This document shows, in pieces, positions 1 to 8,695 of a stretch of 18,958 nucleotides of DNA. Below the pieces are notes generated by a model. That model was not told the DNA's origin and ran no database searches. It saw nothing but the letters and a program-made list of their open reading frames with translations. The DNA lies in contig JAAAVE010000402.1 in NCBI GenBank assembly GCA_015679605.1, positions 1,085 to 20,042 on the forward strand. The letters run 5' to 3'. The position numbers and the translations under genes are program-made. This DNA comes from Podila epigama (lineage: Eukaryota > Mortierellomycota > Mortierellomycetes > Mortierellales > Mortierellaceae). Position 1 is the stretch's first letter. Each line of letters opens with the position of its first letter.

Positions 1-1044
1 TTTTTTTTTTTTTTGTTCAAGGAGTGGGGTTTTTTTTTTGTTTTTTTTTTTTTTTTCAGCTGACGCTCTTTTTCGTGTCTGCATCACACCAAAATATCCT
101 TGACTTATTGAAACGCCTTCCTCCTTGTTGCATGGGGGTAAAAAACTGTGGACATGGGGGGTTTGCATTCTCCCGTCTATTGAGCGCGACGCAGTCCTTT
201 GTCAAAAAACATACCTTCCAAAAAAGAAAGACGACCATCTTGGCCTATATTTTCCGAAAAGTCCCTGTTGCTCACTTTCCTTCCACCCCTCCTCCCTCTC
301 CCCTGCGTCGACTCACTCACGTTCCCCCTTGTTTTCTTTTTCACCCCTGTGGAATCAATCCACCATCACTCCTCCACAATCCATCAACTTGTGTATGATT
401 TTCTTTTGATTGTTTATCCTTTGAATGTCGCGCCTTTGAAGTTGTGCCAAGAAAAAGAAATCCTGCGGGAGCATTTGACTATCATTGTTGTTGTTGTTTT
501 GTGTTGTGCAAAATAAACCAAATCTTGATTGTGGAGGGAGGTTACCATTTGCCATCCCTTTTGCCGAGATCGACACTATGCGCGTTTCCAGACTCGTCCA
601 TTTTGGTATTTTTTTTTGATTCTTTTTTTTTGACCTGGGTCAGTCATAGGCGAGCCATGGTGCCATGTGGCGCTACATTGTGTATTCTATTTTTTTTTCC
701 TCTTCTCTTGTTCTGGCCTCGGTTATTGTTAATTTTTCTATCTATTCGTGGAAGAGACTGGCGCAATACCTTTTGGATGACTGTGTATATCCATGACGAA
801 AATCTGAAAGTGGAAAAGTTGATGTTTTGGTCACATCTTGATCGATTCTATAGCCTTTTTATCAAAAGCCCCCGACCTGTCTTGCCATGGCACCCTCGTT
901 CACAAACAATGAAAATCGACTCGATGTTTGGTATATTTGGTGATACATGTAGTGTGTTTAATAACAAAGAAGGAAAGGAATGACAATCACAGCTCCAATC
1001 GTGACAGTGCTCCAATTGCTGAAATCTGAGCATCAAGATGGAGA

Positions 1045-1070
1045 ATGGATGGATGGATGGATGGATGGAT
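1045..1070. repeat. ATGG tetranucleotide microsatellite
   Basis: About 6.5 perfect tandem copies of ATGG, lying in noncoding sequence and followed by degenerate GAT/GAA-rich sequence. Confidence 0.9.
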
Positions 1071-2025
1071 AGATTGATGAATAAGAGGTACCGGTCATTT
1101 ATTTGTTGTGATGTGTTCTATTTTGTTGTTTTTATTCCTGTTGTTTGCTCTCCTCGCTTTCACCATCCTTGTTTGCATGACATGCCACAGTGCCATGTTC
1201 ATGTATATCATATCTTTGTTCTGCCTTTCCATGTGTTCCGAAAAATAAAAAAAAGTCATGGCCCTCCCAGCTTGGTCAACTCAATCTATCTCCCGGCCAT
1301 TGAATGTGCGCCATGATGAGTAATTGAATGATGAGTGAGGACGATGCTTCTTCCCCCTTTCTTCAAAGAAAAAAAAAGGGTGTTGTGATCCTCATGTCAG
1401 GTACACTTTCTACCTGTTGGTTGCACACCTGTTTCCTGCAGGTCTGGTATGGTCAAAAAAAAAAGATTGACCTGAGCACCCCTCCCCTCTGTTCCGCAAT
1501 CGAGAGCAAAAGGAGAATAAAATAAACCTTGGCTGGCTTGGCCCACATTCTCCATTTCTCCATTGTCCTTTCCTTTATTTATTTTTCCTCCTTTTGTTTG
1601 TGCGCAGATGCTGTACAAATCAGGGCAACAAAAAAGAATTCTCCGCATGTCATCATGTCACTTCTTGTTGTTTATTGTTTTTGTTGTCGTCAATCTTTGT
1701 TCGTTTTTTGTGGATGTGCGTGCGCGCGGGAGGTCTGACCTTGTTCTCGGCCCTATTTGGACCTACTGACCCCCATCCATTGTCATTCATTCAGTCATTC
1801 ATTCATTTTGTCAGCCACCCTCAGTCACCCGCACCTCGCCCCAGCCATCTGCGTTGGTCGCAGAATTATTGTCGTTCGTGCCCACTCACCGCTCGCGCAA
1901 AGGGGAGGGGTTATCAAAATTTTGTAAAGTGTGTTGTTTATTCTCAATTGACGCAGTTCTCCACCACCACCTACCCGCATTACTCCATCCGCAGTTGAAG
2001 AACACGGACGGGTAAATGTTCGACG

Positions 2026-2093
2026 TTTTTTTTTCTTTTTCTTTTTCTTCTTTCTTTTTGTTTCTTTCTTTGTTCTTTCTTTCTTTCTTCTTC
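2026..2093 (+). promoter_or_regulatory. TTTC-rich pyrimidine tract in the arrestin leader/promoter
   Basis: An almost uninterrupted T/C tract on the coding strand, ending about 215 bases before the arrestin start codon. Similar coding-strand pyrimidine-rich stretches precede the other genes here. A role in transcription start or as 5' untranslated sequence is inference; the composition is directly visible. Confidence 0.4.
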
Positions 2094-2309
2094 ATTGTAT
2101 CTATTACATCTCAACGACCATCTTTCAGATCTTCAACTTTTTTTTTAAGCATTTCCATCTTGACCAAGAACTCAAAGGGTGCACACCCCGCACGCACACA
2201 TTTATCTCTCATCTAAAATACATTGCACTTTGCCTCCTCCCAAGTCTCCTCATCATCGTTGACTTTTGCTGCTTTCTTCTTTATATTCTCAACACCCAGA
2301 ACCAGGACC

Positions 2310-4784
2310 ATGTCAGCCTCCTCAACACCAGCCTCAGCTTCAACATCACCGAGGCATTCAACATCTTCACTTTCATCCTACACATCATATACTTCATCCA
2401 CAATGTATACTTCGTCAGGCTCGGATAAGTGGTTCTCCATCCGCCTCAAAGATCCCTTTGTCATCCTCCCACCCACTTCCACATCTTCCAACACATCCAC
2501 ACCAGCGTCAACAACACTCACTGGCACAGTACACATCCGTCTCACCAAAGCAACCAAAGTGCGCTTTATAAGTCTCAACTTTTCAGGCATCGCAAGGTCC
2601 ACATTTCGCTTTGATACTTCACGGATACCTGGCGCCAAACCCTGTCCTTCCACAGGTAAGAAAGTGCTCAATTTTAATCTCCCCCACCCCTCACCCTTTC
2701 TCTTCACACCTCTATCTTGTAATCAAACGTGGGTCCCATGCTTTCTTTCTTGTACATTCACAGAAAAGAAAACAAAAAAAAAAAAAGATAAAAAAAATCG
2801 TACGCAATGGGAGTGAGGCTATGACGTTCGTCAATGAGTACCCAAACGTCGGACTTGCATCAAAAAGCAGCCATTGACACAGCACAGAAAATAGCGACAC
2901 GAGCGCTGGATCGAGTACCTCCCCATATGAGGACATAAAGCGCGTATTGTATTTTGTGAAAGGAAAAATAGTGTCTGAGATCCGCGCGACACCTGTGCGC
3001 ACGTTGTGTTGGAGCTGAGCTCCTTTGTATAAGCTGAGCACAAAAAAAAAAAACTCCAATGCCCTCCCCCCTCCCCCGTCTCATTGCTCACTTCACCCAT
3101 CTTGCCCATCTTTGGAGAAGGATCAGACAAAAATAAGATGGGGAGAACCCTGATGATGACATATTGGGAAACGATTTTCTCCAACGCACACGCCCAGTCT
3201 TTTATCAACCCCGCACCATTTATTCTTGTGCTTCTTCACCGTGGCAGTATTATTATTATTGTTGACAAAAAAAAAAACATGCATGCTAAAACACAAACCT
3301 CAAGATGCTTACCACAAAAGACTCACATCCAATTCTTTTTTCTTTTTTAATAATAACAATAATATTATTATCTGAACACAGACAAGTACACATACAGGTG
3401 CAAACTAGTGGACGAAACATGCCTTATCTTGACCAGCTCAAAACCTCAGGCTGCACACATCTTGGCTCCAGGTGTTCACACCTACCCGTTCTCGTTTGTC
3501 ATCCCTGCTACATTGCCTGCAGTGATGACATCCCAGACAGCTGCTATCTCGTACCAATTGACTGCGTCGTTGCAAACCCCCTCCATCATCCCTTTCCATT
3601 CTCCCCATACTACAACCCAGCCTGTCATCCTCCTTCAACCAGACGCACCCCTCTCCGACAACCTCTTTAACACCACTCATATGAGCATTACTTCGCGTGA
3701 CACCACCAGGCTCTCTAGCCATGTCTCGTTCCCTTGCAAAGTCTTTCCTCAAAAGGGTACCATTCCCCTCATGGTGAACTTGAACCTGACCGGCAATTCA
3801 ACCGCTGTTAACAGAGTGTCCATTGAGTTGCTTGAATCCGTCTACGCAGCAGAGCCGCTAGCAGCGACGACCAACACTCGCGAAAGTGGACTTGCTCGTG
3901 TCGATGGTCTCGTCAACGACAACAACAACAATAGCACTCGCAATAGCGACGCCAATACCACTGCCACTACCAACGACGACAACAGAGATGAGGAGACAGA
4001 CACCAGCTCCATCCCACAACAGGCCCGTCCATGTCGTCGAGGAGTCCTGTTAGATGAACGTTTGGTGACGCGCCAGAACTGCCCTACAACTGACTGGGCC
4101 GTGTCAACGTCCGAAGAGCCCGTCATGATCCCAAAGCGGCTCATGTTCAAGGTACCACAGCTCCCATTGGACCATTGGCATGATCAGGCACGGTCTGCAC
4201 ATCAACACCAGAGCACGAGTGGTAATCTACCTATGCTCGCCAAGGGAACCTGCCACGCATCGGGTTACTATCCACAGGCACAACTCTGGGTCGAGCACAC
4301 ACTTCGGGTCGTTGTTCAGGTGCGCGGTCTGACTGATGACGAACATGCGGTTCAAGTGCATGATGTCGGCGAGAGTGAAGCGAGTGTATGGATTGTGTCA
4401 GACCAAGATCATGGAGAGGATGAGAACGATGTTGAAGCGCAACCTCCAAGTTATTACCGTTCCTTTTCGACCACTTTGGTTGATGGGGATGAGATTCGCA
4501 AGATGGATGAACGTGCCATTGAAGCCCTCCAGTCTGATTATCACGATCTCTTTGGACCCATTCCCAACTTTTTACCGCCTGCTTACAACGAGACTTTTGC
4601 AGAGTCATCATCATCATCGTCTTCATCGTCTTCATCCTCCTCTTCAAGTGTTGGGCCCTATCCTACAACCTTTGCCATGTTTGAACGATGTGCTCCCATA
4701 GACAACAACGCCGCTTGGGCAAGTGACCTTCCTACCTTTTCAGAACGGCAATCAAGTGTACGACCCTTGGAGTTTGCACGATGA
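2310..4784 (+). CDS. Alpha-arrestin (arrestin-related trafficking adaptor), two exons
   Basis: Exon 1 is 2310-2655, exon 2 is 3382-4784, joined through CACAG/GTAAG and ACACAG; the phase-1 join gives 582 residues. Residues 1-38 are Ser/Thr-rich. An arrestin N domain begins at DKWFSIRLKDPFVILP, includes TGTVHIRL and reaches HILAPGVHTYPFSFVIPATL, the usual 'PPG-h-PFSF-hP' strand. The C domain starts near residue 216 (RLSSHVSFPCKVFPQKGTIP) and ends near 425 (LWVEHTLRVVVQV). Residues about 295-322 are an Asn/Asp/Thr-rich insertion inside the C domain. The tail has two PPxY motifs, PPSY at 470-473 (4443-4454) and PPAY at 514-517 (4575-4586), and 15 serines at 524-538. In fungi such proteins recruit Rsp5/NEDD4-type ubiquitin ligases through PPxY to plasma-membrane transporters and receptors, driving endocytosis. 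That role here is by family; the cargo is unknown. The start is the first in-frame ATG, in good context (ACCATG). It converges with eS17. Confidence 0.88.
2656..3381 (+). other. Arrestin intron 1 (726 nt)
   Basis: The donor is GTAAGA and the acceptor ACACAG; the phase-1 join restores the arrestin frame across a conserved strand. At 726 nt it is long beside the flavoenzyme and VTC4 introns (92-377 nt). A and T runs lie at both ends, but about 2805-3015 is mixed in composition. That part has a GACGTT/AACGTC inverted repeat (2823-2828 and 2845-2850) and a small GGAGC-TGA-GCTCC hairpin near 3010. No snoRNA or tRNA could be made from it. Confidence 0.8.
4605..4649 (+). repeat. TCN trinucleotide repeat encoding 15 serines
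   Basis: Fifteen consecutive serine codons, mostly TCA, TCG, TCT and TCC, in the arrestin tail just after the PPAY motif. It starts with four perfect TCA copies and then degenerates, so it is partly a microsatellite within coding sequence. Confidence 0.95.
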
Positions 4785-4893
4785 TCATTTGTGTATGGCA
4801 CACAACACTCCATCTCTCTTATATCCCCACTCTTCTCATTGTTTAATTGCATTTTTGTTCCTGTAACTCTTTCTTTCATTTTTGGCATTGCTT

Positions 4894-4899
4894 AATAAA
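4894..4899 (+). terminator. Polyadenylation signal AATAAA of the arrestin gene
   Basis: A canonical AATAAA lies 110 nt downstream of the arrestin stop codon, after a T-rich 3' untranslated stretch. The convergent eS17 stop is only about 200 bases further on. Confidence 0.6.
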
Positions 4900-5089
4900 A
4901 TATCCTGCATTTTTTCAAGATACAACTTCAGGTTTGGGGCGGGAAGAAAGGATTGGAGTGGTCATGTTGATAACTTCTCCATGCCATAAAAACGGAAAGT
5001 ACAAAAGGAAAAAAAAAAAGATAGCATAGTGTTTTTTTTTGGGTGTTTCTTCATTTGTTCAAAAAAAAAGGGAGTGGAAGTCCTATTTT

Positions 5090-5095
5090 TTTAAT
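5090..5095 (-). terminator. Possible polyadenylation signal ATTAAA of eS17
   Basis: ATTAAA on the minus strand begins a few bases past the eS17 stop codon, followed by an A-rich stretch. It would give a very short 3' untranslated region. Only a weak positional argument supports it. Confidence 0.25.
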
Positions 5096-5098
5096 CGC

Positions 5099-6850
5099 TT
5101 AAGCACGCTCCTTGCGGTCACCGCGGGGGCGGCGGGTCTCGACGGGGGCCTGCTTGACCTCGACAGCGGTGACGCCGGACAACTCCTCAAAGTTCAAGGA
5201 CTTGAGCAAGTTCTATTAAGGCGAAAGAAGGAACAAATGTATTTTTTTTGTTTGTTTCCCGTTAGATACTGAATGCATATCCAAATTTGATCCTTACACC
5301 CTTTGCTTTTCTTCATTCCTCCTGAATAGTATGACGTCCGCGTTTCTGAATAGCATTCACTTTTTTTTTTTTTTGGCCTTTGATGTCCATTTTCAGTTGA
5401 ACTTTGGATAGCAATAGAAAAATTATCTTCCAAGCGTTGTTGATATGTATGTCGTACGTCAAGATCCATATGTTGGTGGTTGAAAAAAGAATATCCCTTG
5501 TGATATAAAATCATTCACAGTCCCGCGCAGCGTTGTTGCTTTTTCCATAATGTAAATCGCCTTCCTCGTGGTATATAAAGCTCATCCTGTTGTTCCCGAA
5601 CTAGAAGCAAAAAAAAAAATAAAATCATAAAAAAAAAACGCCATGGGCATTTCTTCAGAAGCAAAACAAAGTCGTTACCTGGGTCTCAGTGTCAATCTCG
5701 ATAGCAGAGGTATCCAAAGCAGAGAACTCGGGAATGTAGTTGTCCTTGCGCTCACGCTCCTCCTCCTGAAGCTTGAAGGAGATACCACGGACGGGGCCGC
5801 GCTGGATACGCTTCATCAAGTGAGTGGTGAAACCAGCAATCTTGTTGCGGAGACGCTTGGAGGGGATGATGGCGACCTCGGAAGCAATCTTCTTGTTGGT
5901 CTGGAAGTCCAAAGTCAAACGAGGGTAGTACTTCTCGATGAGAACCTTGGAGGCCTTCTTGACAGTCTTAGTTCTGCAGATTGATTAAGAAAAAAAAAGA
6001 GATTTTGTTGGGTCGAGTTGTTCAGATGAATTGAATCATAGATTTCCTTAGTGAAGCCCCCTTATTGTTTTCCATGTTGTCCATCCGTTTCTCCATCCTT
6101 TGTTGTTGAATGCATTGCATTAAAGAAAGAAAAATTACCTAACGCGACCCTGTAAAAAAGTGCGGATTCCACGATTGAGACAAAAAAAATCAAAAGAAAG
6201 GAATCAAACATGTTAGTTGATTATTCTCTCTCATTCCATCATGCTCCTTGACATCCTCCTGATGGTTCATCCCGACTATTGATGCTATGCTGTCCCGAAT
6301 AAGTGAATGATGTGTTTGCGAGCTAGATATAGCTGATGTCTGAATCGTGATTGGATTCTGATTATACACAGATGAATGTCTGGTGTGTCTGACTGCTGCT
6401 GCTGATAGCGATGATGATGATGACGATCTGTTCCTGTGGTTCGACGAGTGGCAAAGATGTCTCAACCACGTTAAGAGCCGTGGGTTTGATGGTGAAGAGG
6501 GATGGATGGAGCCATCCCTCCCTATCGCTTTGACAACATCCTGCATGGTAAAAAAACTAAGTGCCCTTGACAAAAGTCCATCTGCTGTTCTTGAGTTGGG
6601 AAAAATGATGTTGTTGAAAAGCTCTATGCCTCCTGGTGACGGATACGACGAGTTCTGTATTCGATAGTGTCGATATGTCGATGGATGGTATGATGTTATG
6701 TTATGGGAATGGCGTCTTGAATCCTATGTTCGCGCACATGGTCGGATGTGAAAATTTCCCTTCTGCCTGCCTGCCCCTCCCGTCCTGCGCTCCTTTTCTC
6801 TTCTGCCATAGGGCAAAAATTCGCTGCTTCATCAGGCCGTGACTTGCCAT
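5099..6850 (-). CDS. RPS17: 40S ribosomal protein S17 (eS17), four exons
   Basis: Structural protein of the small ribosomal subunit. Coding pieces, 5' to 3' on the minus strand: 6848-6850 (ATG only, inferred), 6139-6149 (11 nt), 5679-5973 and 5099-5212, giving 140 residues, close to the 135-136 of human and yeast eS17. Joining the micro-exon to the next exon gives [20 protein letters not shown], the conserved eS17 N terminus. The core [29 protein letters not shown] and [13 protein letters not shown] is unmistakable. The tail ([14 protein letters not shown] to DRKERA) is on the last exon, joined in phase 0 at a CAG/GTAACG donor. The ATG is placed by exclusion: no ATG followed by GT exists upstream of the micro-exon, but ATG/GCAAGT at 6850 fits a GC-AG intron. 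The gene is in tandem with the flavoenzyme upstream, whose stop lies only 155 bases before this ATG. Identity is near certain; exon 1 is tentative. Confidence 0.93.
5213..5678 (-). other. eS17 intron 3 (466 nt)
   Basis: The donor is GTAACG after CAG and the acceptor is TTAATAG; the join is phase 0 within the conserved eS17 C-terminal region. The intron contains A/T runs at both ends and a mixed-sequence middle. I looked for box C/D motifs, since ribosomal protein introns often host snoRNAs, and found no convincing C/D pair. Confidence 0.85.
6139..6149 (-). other. RPS17: 11-nt micro-exon of eS17
   Basis: The minus strand reads TTTTTTACAG, then GGTCGCGTTAG, then GTAATT: an acceptor, 11 coding bases and a donor. 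The exon encodes Gly-Arg-Val plus two bases of an Arg codon completed by the next exon after a 165-nt intron (5974-6138). The result is the invariant GRVRTKT start of eS17. There is no room for a longer exon, because the coding match begins exactly after the AG. Confidence 0.88.
6150..6847 (-). other. eS17 intron 1 (698 nt), apparently GC-AG
   Basis: The inferred donor is ATG/GCAAGT at 6850-6842, the full consensus of the rare GC-type donor; the acceptor is TTTTTTACAG at 6150. Inside are a GAT microsatellite near 6408-6425 and a perfect 9-bp hairpin at 6497-6520. No coding segment is recognisable. If transcript data show another upstream exon, this boundary changes. Confidence 0.5.
6497..6520. 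repeat. Perfect 9-bp inverted repeat (hairpin) in eS17 intron 1
   Basis: GAGGGATGG and CCATCCCTC are exact reverse complements separated by a 6-base loop (ATGGAG). It would fold on either strand of RNA. No associated snoRNA boxes were recognised. Confidence 0.6.
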
Positions 6851-6938
6851 ATTGAATAATTGAAAGTGAAAGGAGGTTGCATCTGCTCTGACGACCAATC
6901 TCCTTATCACACACGAAATTGCAGCTTCCATTTGGAGT

Positions 6939-6947
6939 AACCCTTAA
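6939..6947 (-). promoter_or_regulatory. Possible telo-box-like element upstream of eS17
   Basis: AACCCTTAA on the + strand lies about 90 bases upstream of the inferred eS17 ATG. It differs by one inserted T from the AACCCTAA-type boxes found in many fungal ribosomal protein promoters. It sits in the short gap between the flavoenzyme 3' end and eS17. One imperfect copy is weak evidence. Confidence 0.2.
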
Positions 6948-6977
6948 TTTCGACAGAGAGCACATGAATTTGATTTT

Positions 6978-6983
6978 TTTATT
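6978..6983 (-). terminator. Polyadenylation signal AATAAA of the flavoenzyme gene
   Basis: AATAAA on the minus strand begins 22 nt past the flavoenzyme stop codon and is followed by an A-rich stretch. It lies only about 130 bases upstream of the inferred eS17 start, so the two genes are tightly packed. Confidence 0.6.
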
Positions 6984-7005
6984 TGATTGAACACATGGAA
7001 AGGAT

Positions 7006-8695
7006 TTACACGCAAACCAACTTCTTCACCCTGTGAACACCAACTTTGGCATAGCCTAATCCATAACCGACATGATCGCCGCTGAGGAGCATACGCCACA
7101 GAGCCGTCAGTGGGGCCTTACCAGAGGCCATACGATGGAGGTTGCCTCCGCAGAAAAAGACAATGTCCATAAAGCCACCTGGGGTCTTTGGCAATGAGAT
7201 GGCACCTGTCACCGAACCAGAGATGATCTGGTTGGGCAAGTCGGGCTCTTGGCATATGGGTCGCCCTAATCCTACCATATCAATATGAGATGACTTGATG
7301 TTGGTATCCTGGTTGTCATTGTCGTCACTATTGTTATTAGCTCCCTGGACAGCATCCGCCATGGCAGTAGCCGACTGGAACCCTCCTGTAAGGATCACTT
7401 TGGTCTTTGTAAGAGCACTCGAGATGCGATCAGCAAAGACTGCAAAGTGAGCTTCCCGTGCACGAGTTCTTGCCGATCGCGTTGGGTCATGCGCGGCGTC
7501 ACTATTTGGAACGCCCTTACCGTCCAACAAACCTGCTGCGAAACTTTCATAACTGCCTCCCGAAATCTCGATAAAGTCAACACCAAGCTCCTCGAGCATG
7601 ATGGAGACCTGAACAGCTTCTTCAAGATCCTGATCCACCCCATTGTCATTCGTGTCAGTGCTGGTGGTAGCAGTGCTGGTGGTCGCCTTTTCGCCTTGAG
7701 GCTGCTGCTGCTGCTTCTGCTGCTGACGGCGACGTCCAAAATCAACACTGTTGAGCTTCACACCGACTACGAAATCCTTGTTTGTATTGGCTTTAATACT
7801 TTGAACAACCTCTTTCAAGAACCGAGCCCTGTTCTCGAGCGAGCCGCCATACTGATCTGTTCGGATGTTTGTGCGAGGATTCAGGAACTGACTCAAGAGA
7901 TATCCATGCGCGGCGTGGAGCTGAACGCCATCAAACCCGGCCTTTTGAAGAACAACAGATGTAGTTGTAAAAGACTGGACAAGGCCTTGGATTTCTTTTT
8001 CAGTTAATTCTCTTGGAGGCTCTATTTTTTTTTTTTTTTTTTGCACATTAGCGGATTTGTTCATAGAGATTTTGTTCACTTCAAAAAGGGCAAAAAAAAA
8101 AAAGGAAACTCACCGAATGTCATGAGAGGATGAAAGTTGGAAACCGGTATGGCACTTGGTGCGACGGGTTGCTTTGTCAAGTGACCATGTGTTTGTCTAC
8201 CAGGATGGCTAATCTGTGCAACGAGCAAAGCTCCTATTCAAGAAAAGAGATAATGTGATTAAAAAAAATGGACTTTCAGAACTTTGAGCGATACGAAATG
8301 ATAAAGTGGACAAAAGAGAGAGAGAGAGAGAAAGAGAAAAGAGATGACTTCATACCATGCTCATGAACAGCATTAGCCCAGTACTGGAGCCTGCCAAGAT
8401 CCCGTTCATCCTCAACAGCGACATTCTTTTCCATTTCCCTATGCTCCCGATCGACCATGATATTGCCTGTCAAGATCAGACCCGAACCGCCTTCGGCCCA
8501 GGCACCGTAGAGACGTACCAATCTGTCGGTATGAGACTTGTCGATCTGACCGTCGGATCGGGCGAGCGACTCGCTCAATGCTGCCTTACAGAACCGGTTC
8601 TTGATGACTTTTCCAGAAAAGGGCAATGTCAATGGTTGCGCCAAGGCTTGTCTTTCGGTCTCAGTCAATACTCTTGTACCCGCTCGCTGTGTCAT
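7006..8695 (-). CDS. NADH:flavin oxidoreductase, old yellow enzyme family, three exons
   Basis: FMN-dependent TIM-barrel oxidoreductase that would reduce an activated double bond or similar acceptor with NAD(P)H; the substrate is unknown. Exons: 8356-8695, 8114-8233 and 7006-8021, giving 491 residues. Introns of 122 and 92 nt have GTATGA and GTGAGT donors. Visible blocks: QPLTLPFSGKVIKNRFCKAA near the N terminus, WAEGGSGLILTGN, AQISHPGRQ at about 119-127, GFDGVQLHAAHGYLLSQFL at 182-200, the RTDQYGGSLENRARF block at 207-221, GVDFIEISGG at 300-309, and DMVGLGRP at 401-408. The second exon restores the ISHPGRQ strand, supporting the splicing. Two low-complexity inserts interrupt the barrel, one Gln/Thr/Asp-rich at about 250-284 and one Asn/Asp-rich at about 382-398. 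The frame stays open upstream of the chosen Met, but that sequence is Phe/Leu/Ser/Asn-rich leader; the chosen ATG just precedes the conserved domain. Sequence type resembles the fungal and bacterial 'QPLTLP' subgroup, not classic yeast OYE. Confidence 0.9.
7630..7734 (-). repeat. CAG-rich low-complexity insertion in the flavoenzyme
   Basis: Coding-strand CAG repeats encode the Gln-rich run QQQKQQQQPQ, followed by a Thr/Ser/Asp/Asn stretch. It replaces the short Gly-rich loop usually found between the VKLNS-DF strand and the following helix in this family. Confidence 0.85.
8022..8113 (-). other. Flavoenzyme intron 2 (92 nt) with an A18 tract next to the acceptor
   Basis: The donor is GTGAGT and the acceptor is AATAG. 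On the sense strand, 18 consecutive A residues (8025-8042) directly precede the acceptor, where a pyrimidine tract is normal. Joining the exons gives HPLMTF-EPPRELTEKEIQ, the expected family sequence, so the intron is well supported. Confidence 0.85.
8314..8330. repeat. AG dinucleotide microsatellite in flavoenzyme intron 1
   Basis: About eight perfect AG copies with flanking imperfect purine sequence, within the 122-nt intron (8234-8355). Confidence 0.85.

Larger units (their letters stand above)
1..2309. other. Gene-poor T/pyrimidine-rich region upstream of the arrestin gene
   Basis: No reading frame here resembles a known protein. Open frames are short and their products are dominated by Phe, Leu and Ser encoded by T and C runs. 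The first 60 bases are nearly all T. Long T runs recur near 605-630 and 690-700. The last 300 bases before the arrestin ATG are strongly pyrimidine-rich on the + strand, as expected of a promoter and leader. A + strand frame at about 760-983 is less repetitive but I do not recognise it. I see no RNA gene. Confidence 0.6.

Noticed and set aside
444-983. Open + strand frame of 179 codons upstream of the arrestin gene
   Set aside because: The first half is Phe/Leu/Cys runs encoded by T-rich DNA. The second half has normal composition, but I recognise no family, start context or splice support.
2884-2925. GGATCGAGTACC resembling a tRNA B box
   Set aside because: Spacing is one base off the consensus, there is no A box at the right distance, and no cloverleaf can be formed.
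5570-5582. TATATAAAG, TATA-box-like
   Set aside because: It lies on the + strand inside eS17 intron 3 with no + strand gene downstream before the VTC4 region.
6225-6245. ATGATGG on the minus strand as a snoRNA C box in eS17 intron 1
   Set aside because: No CTGA D box at a suitable distance and no terminal stem.
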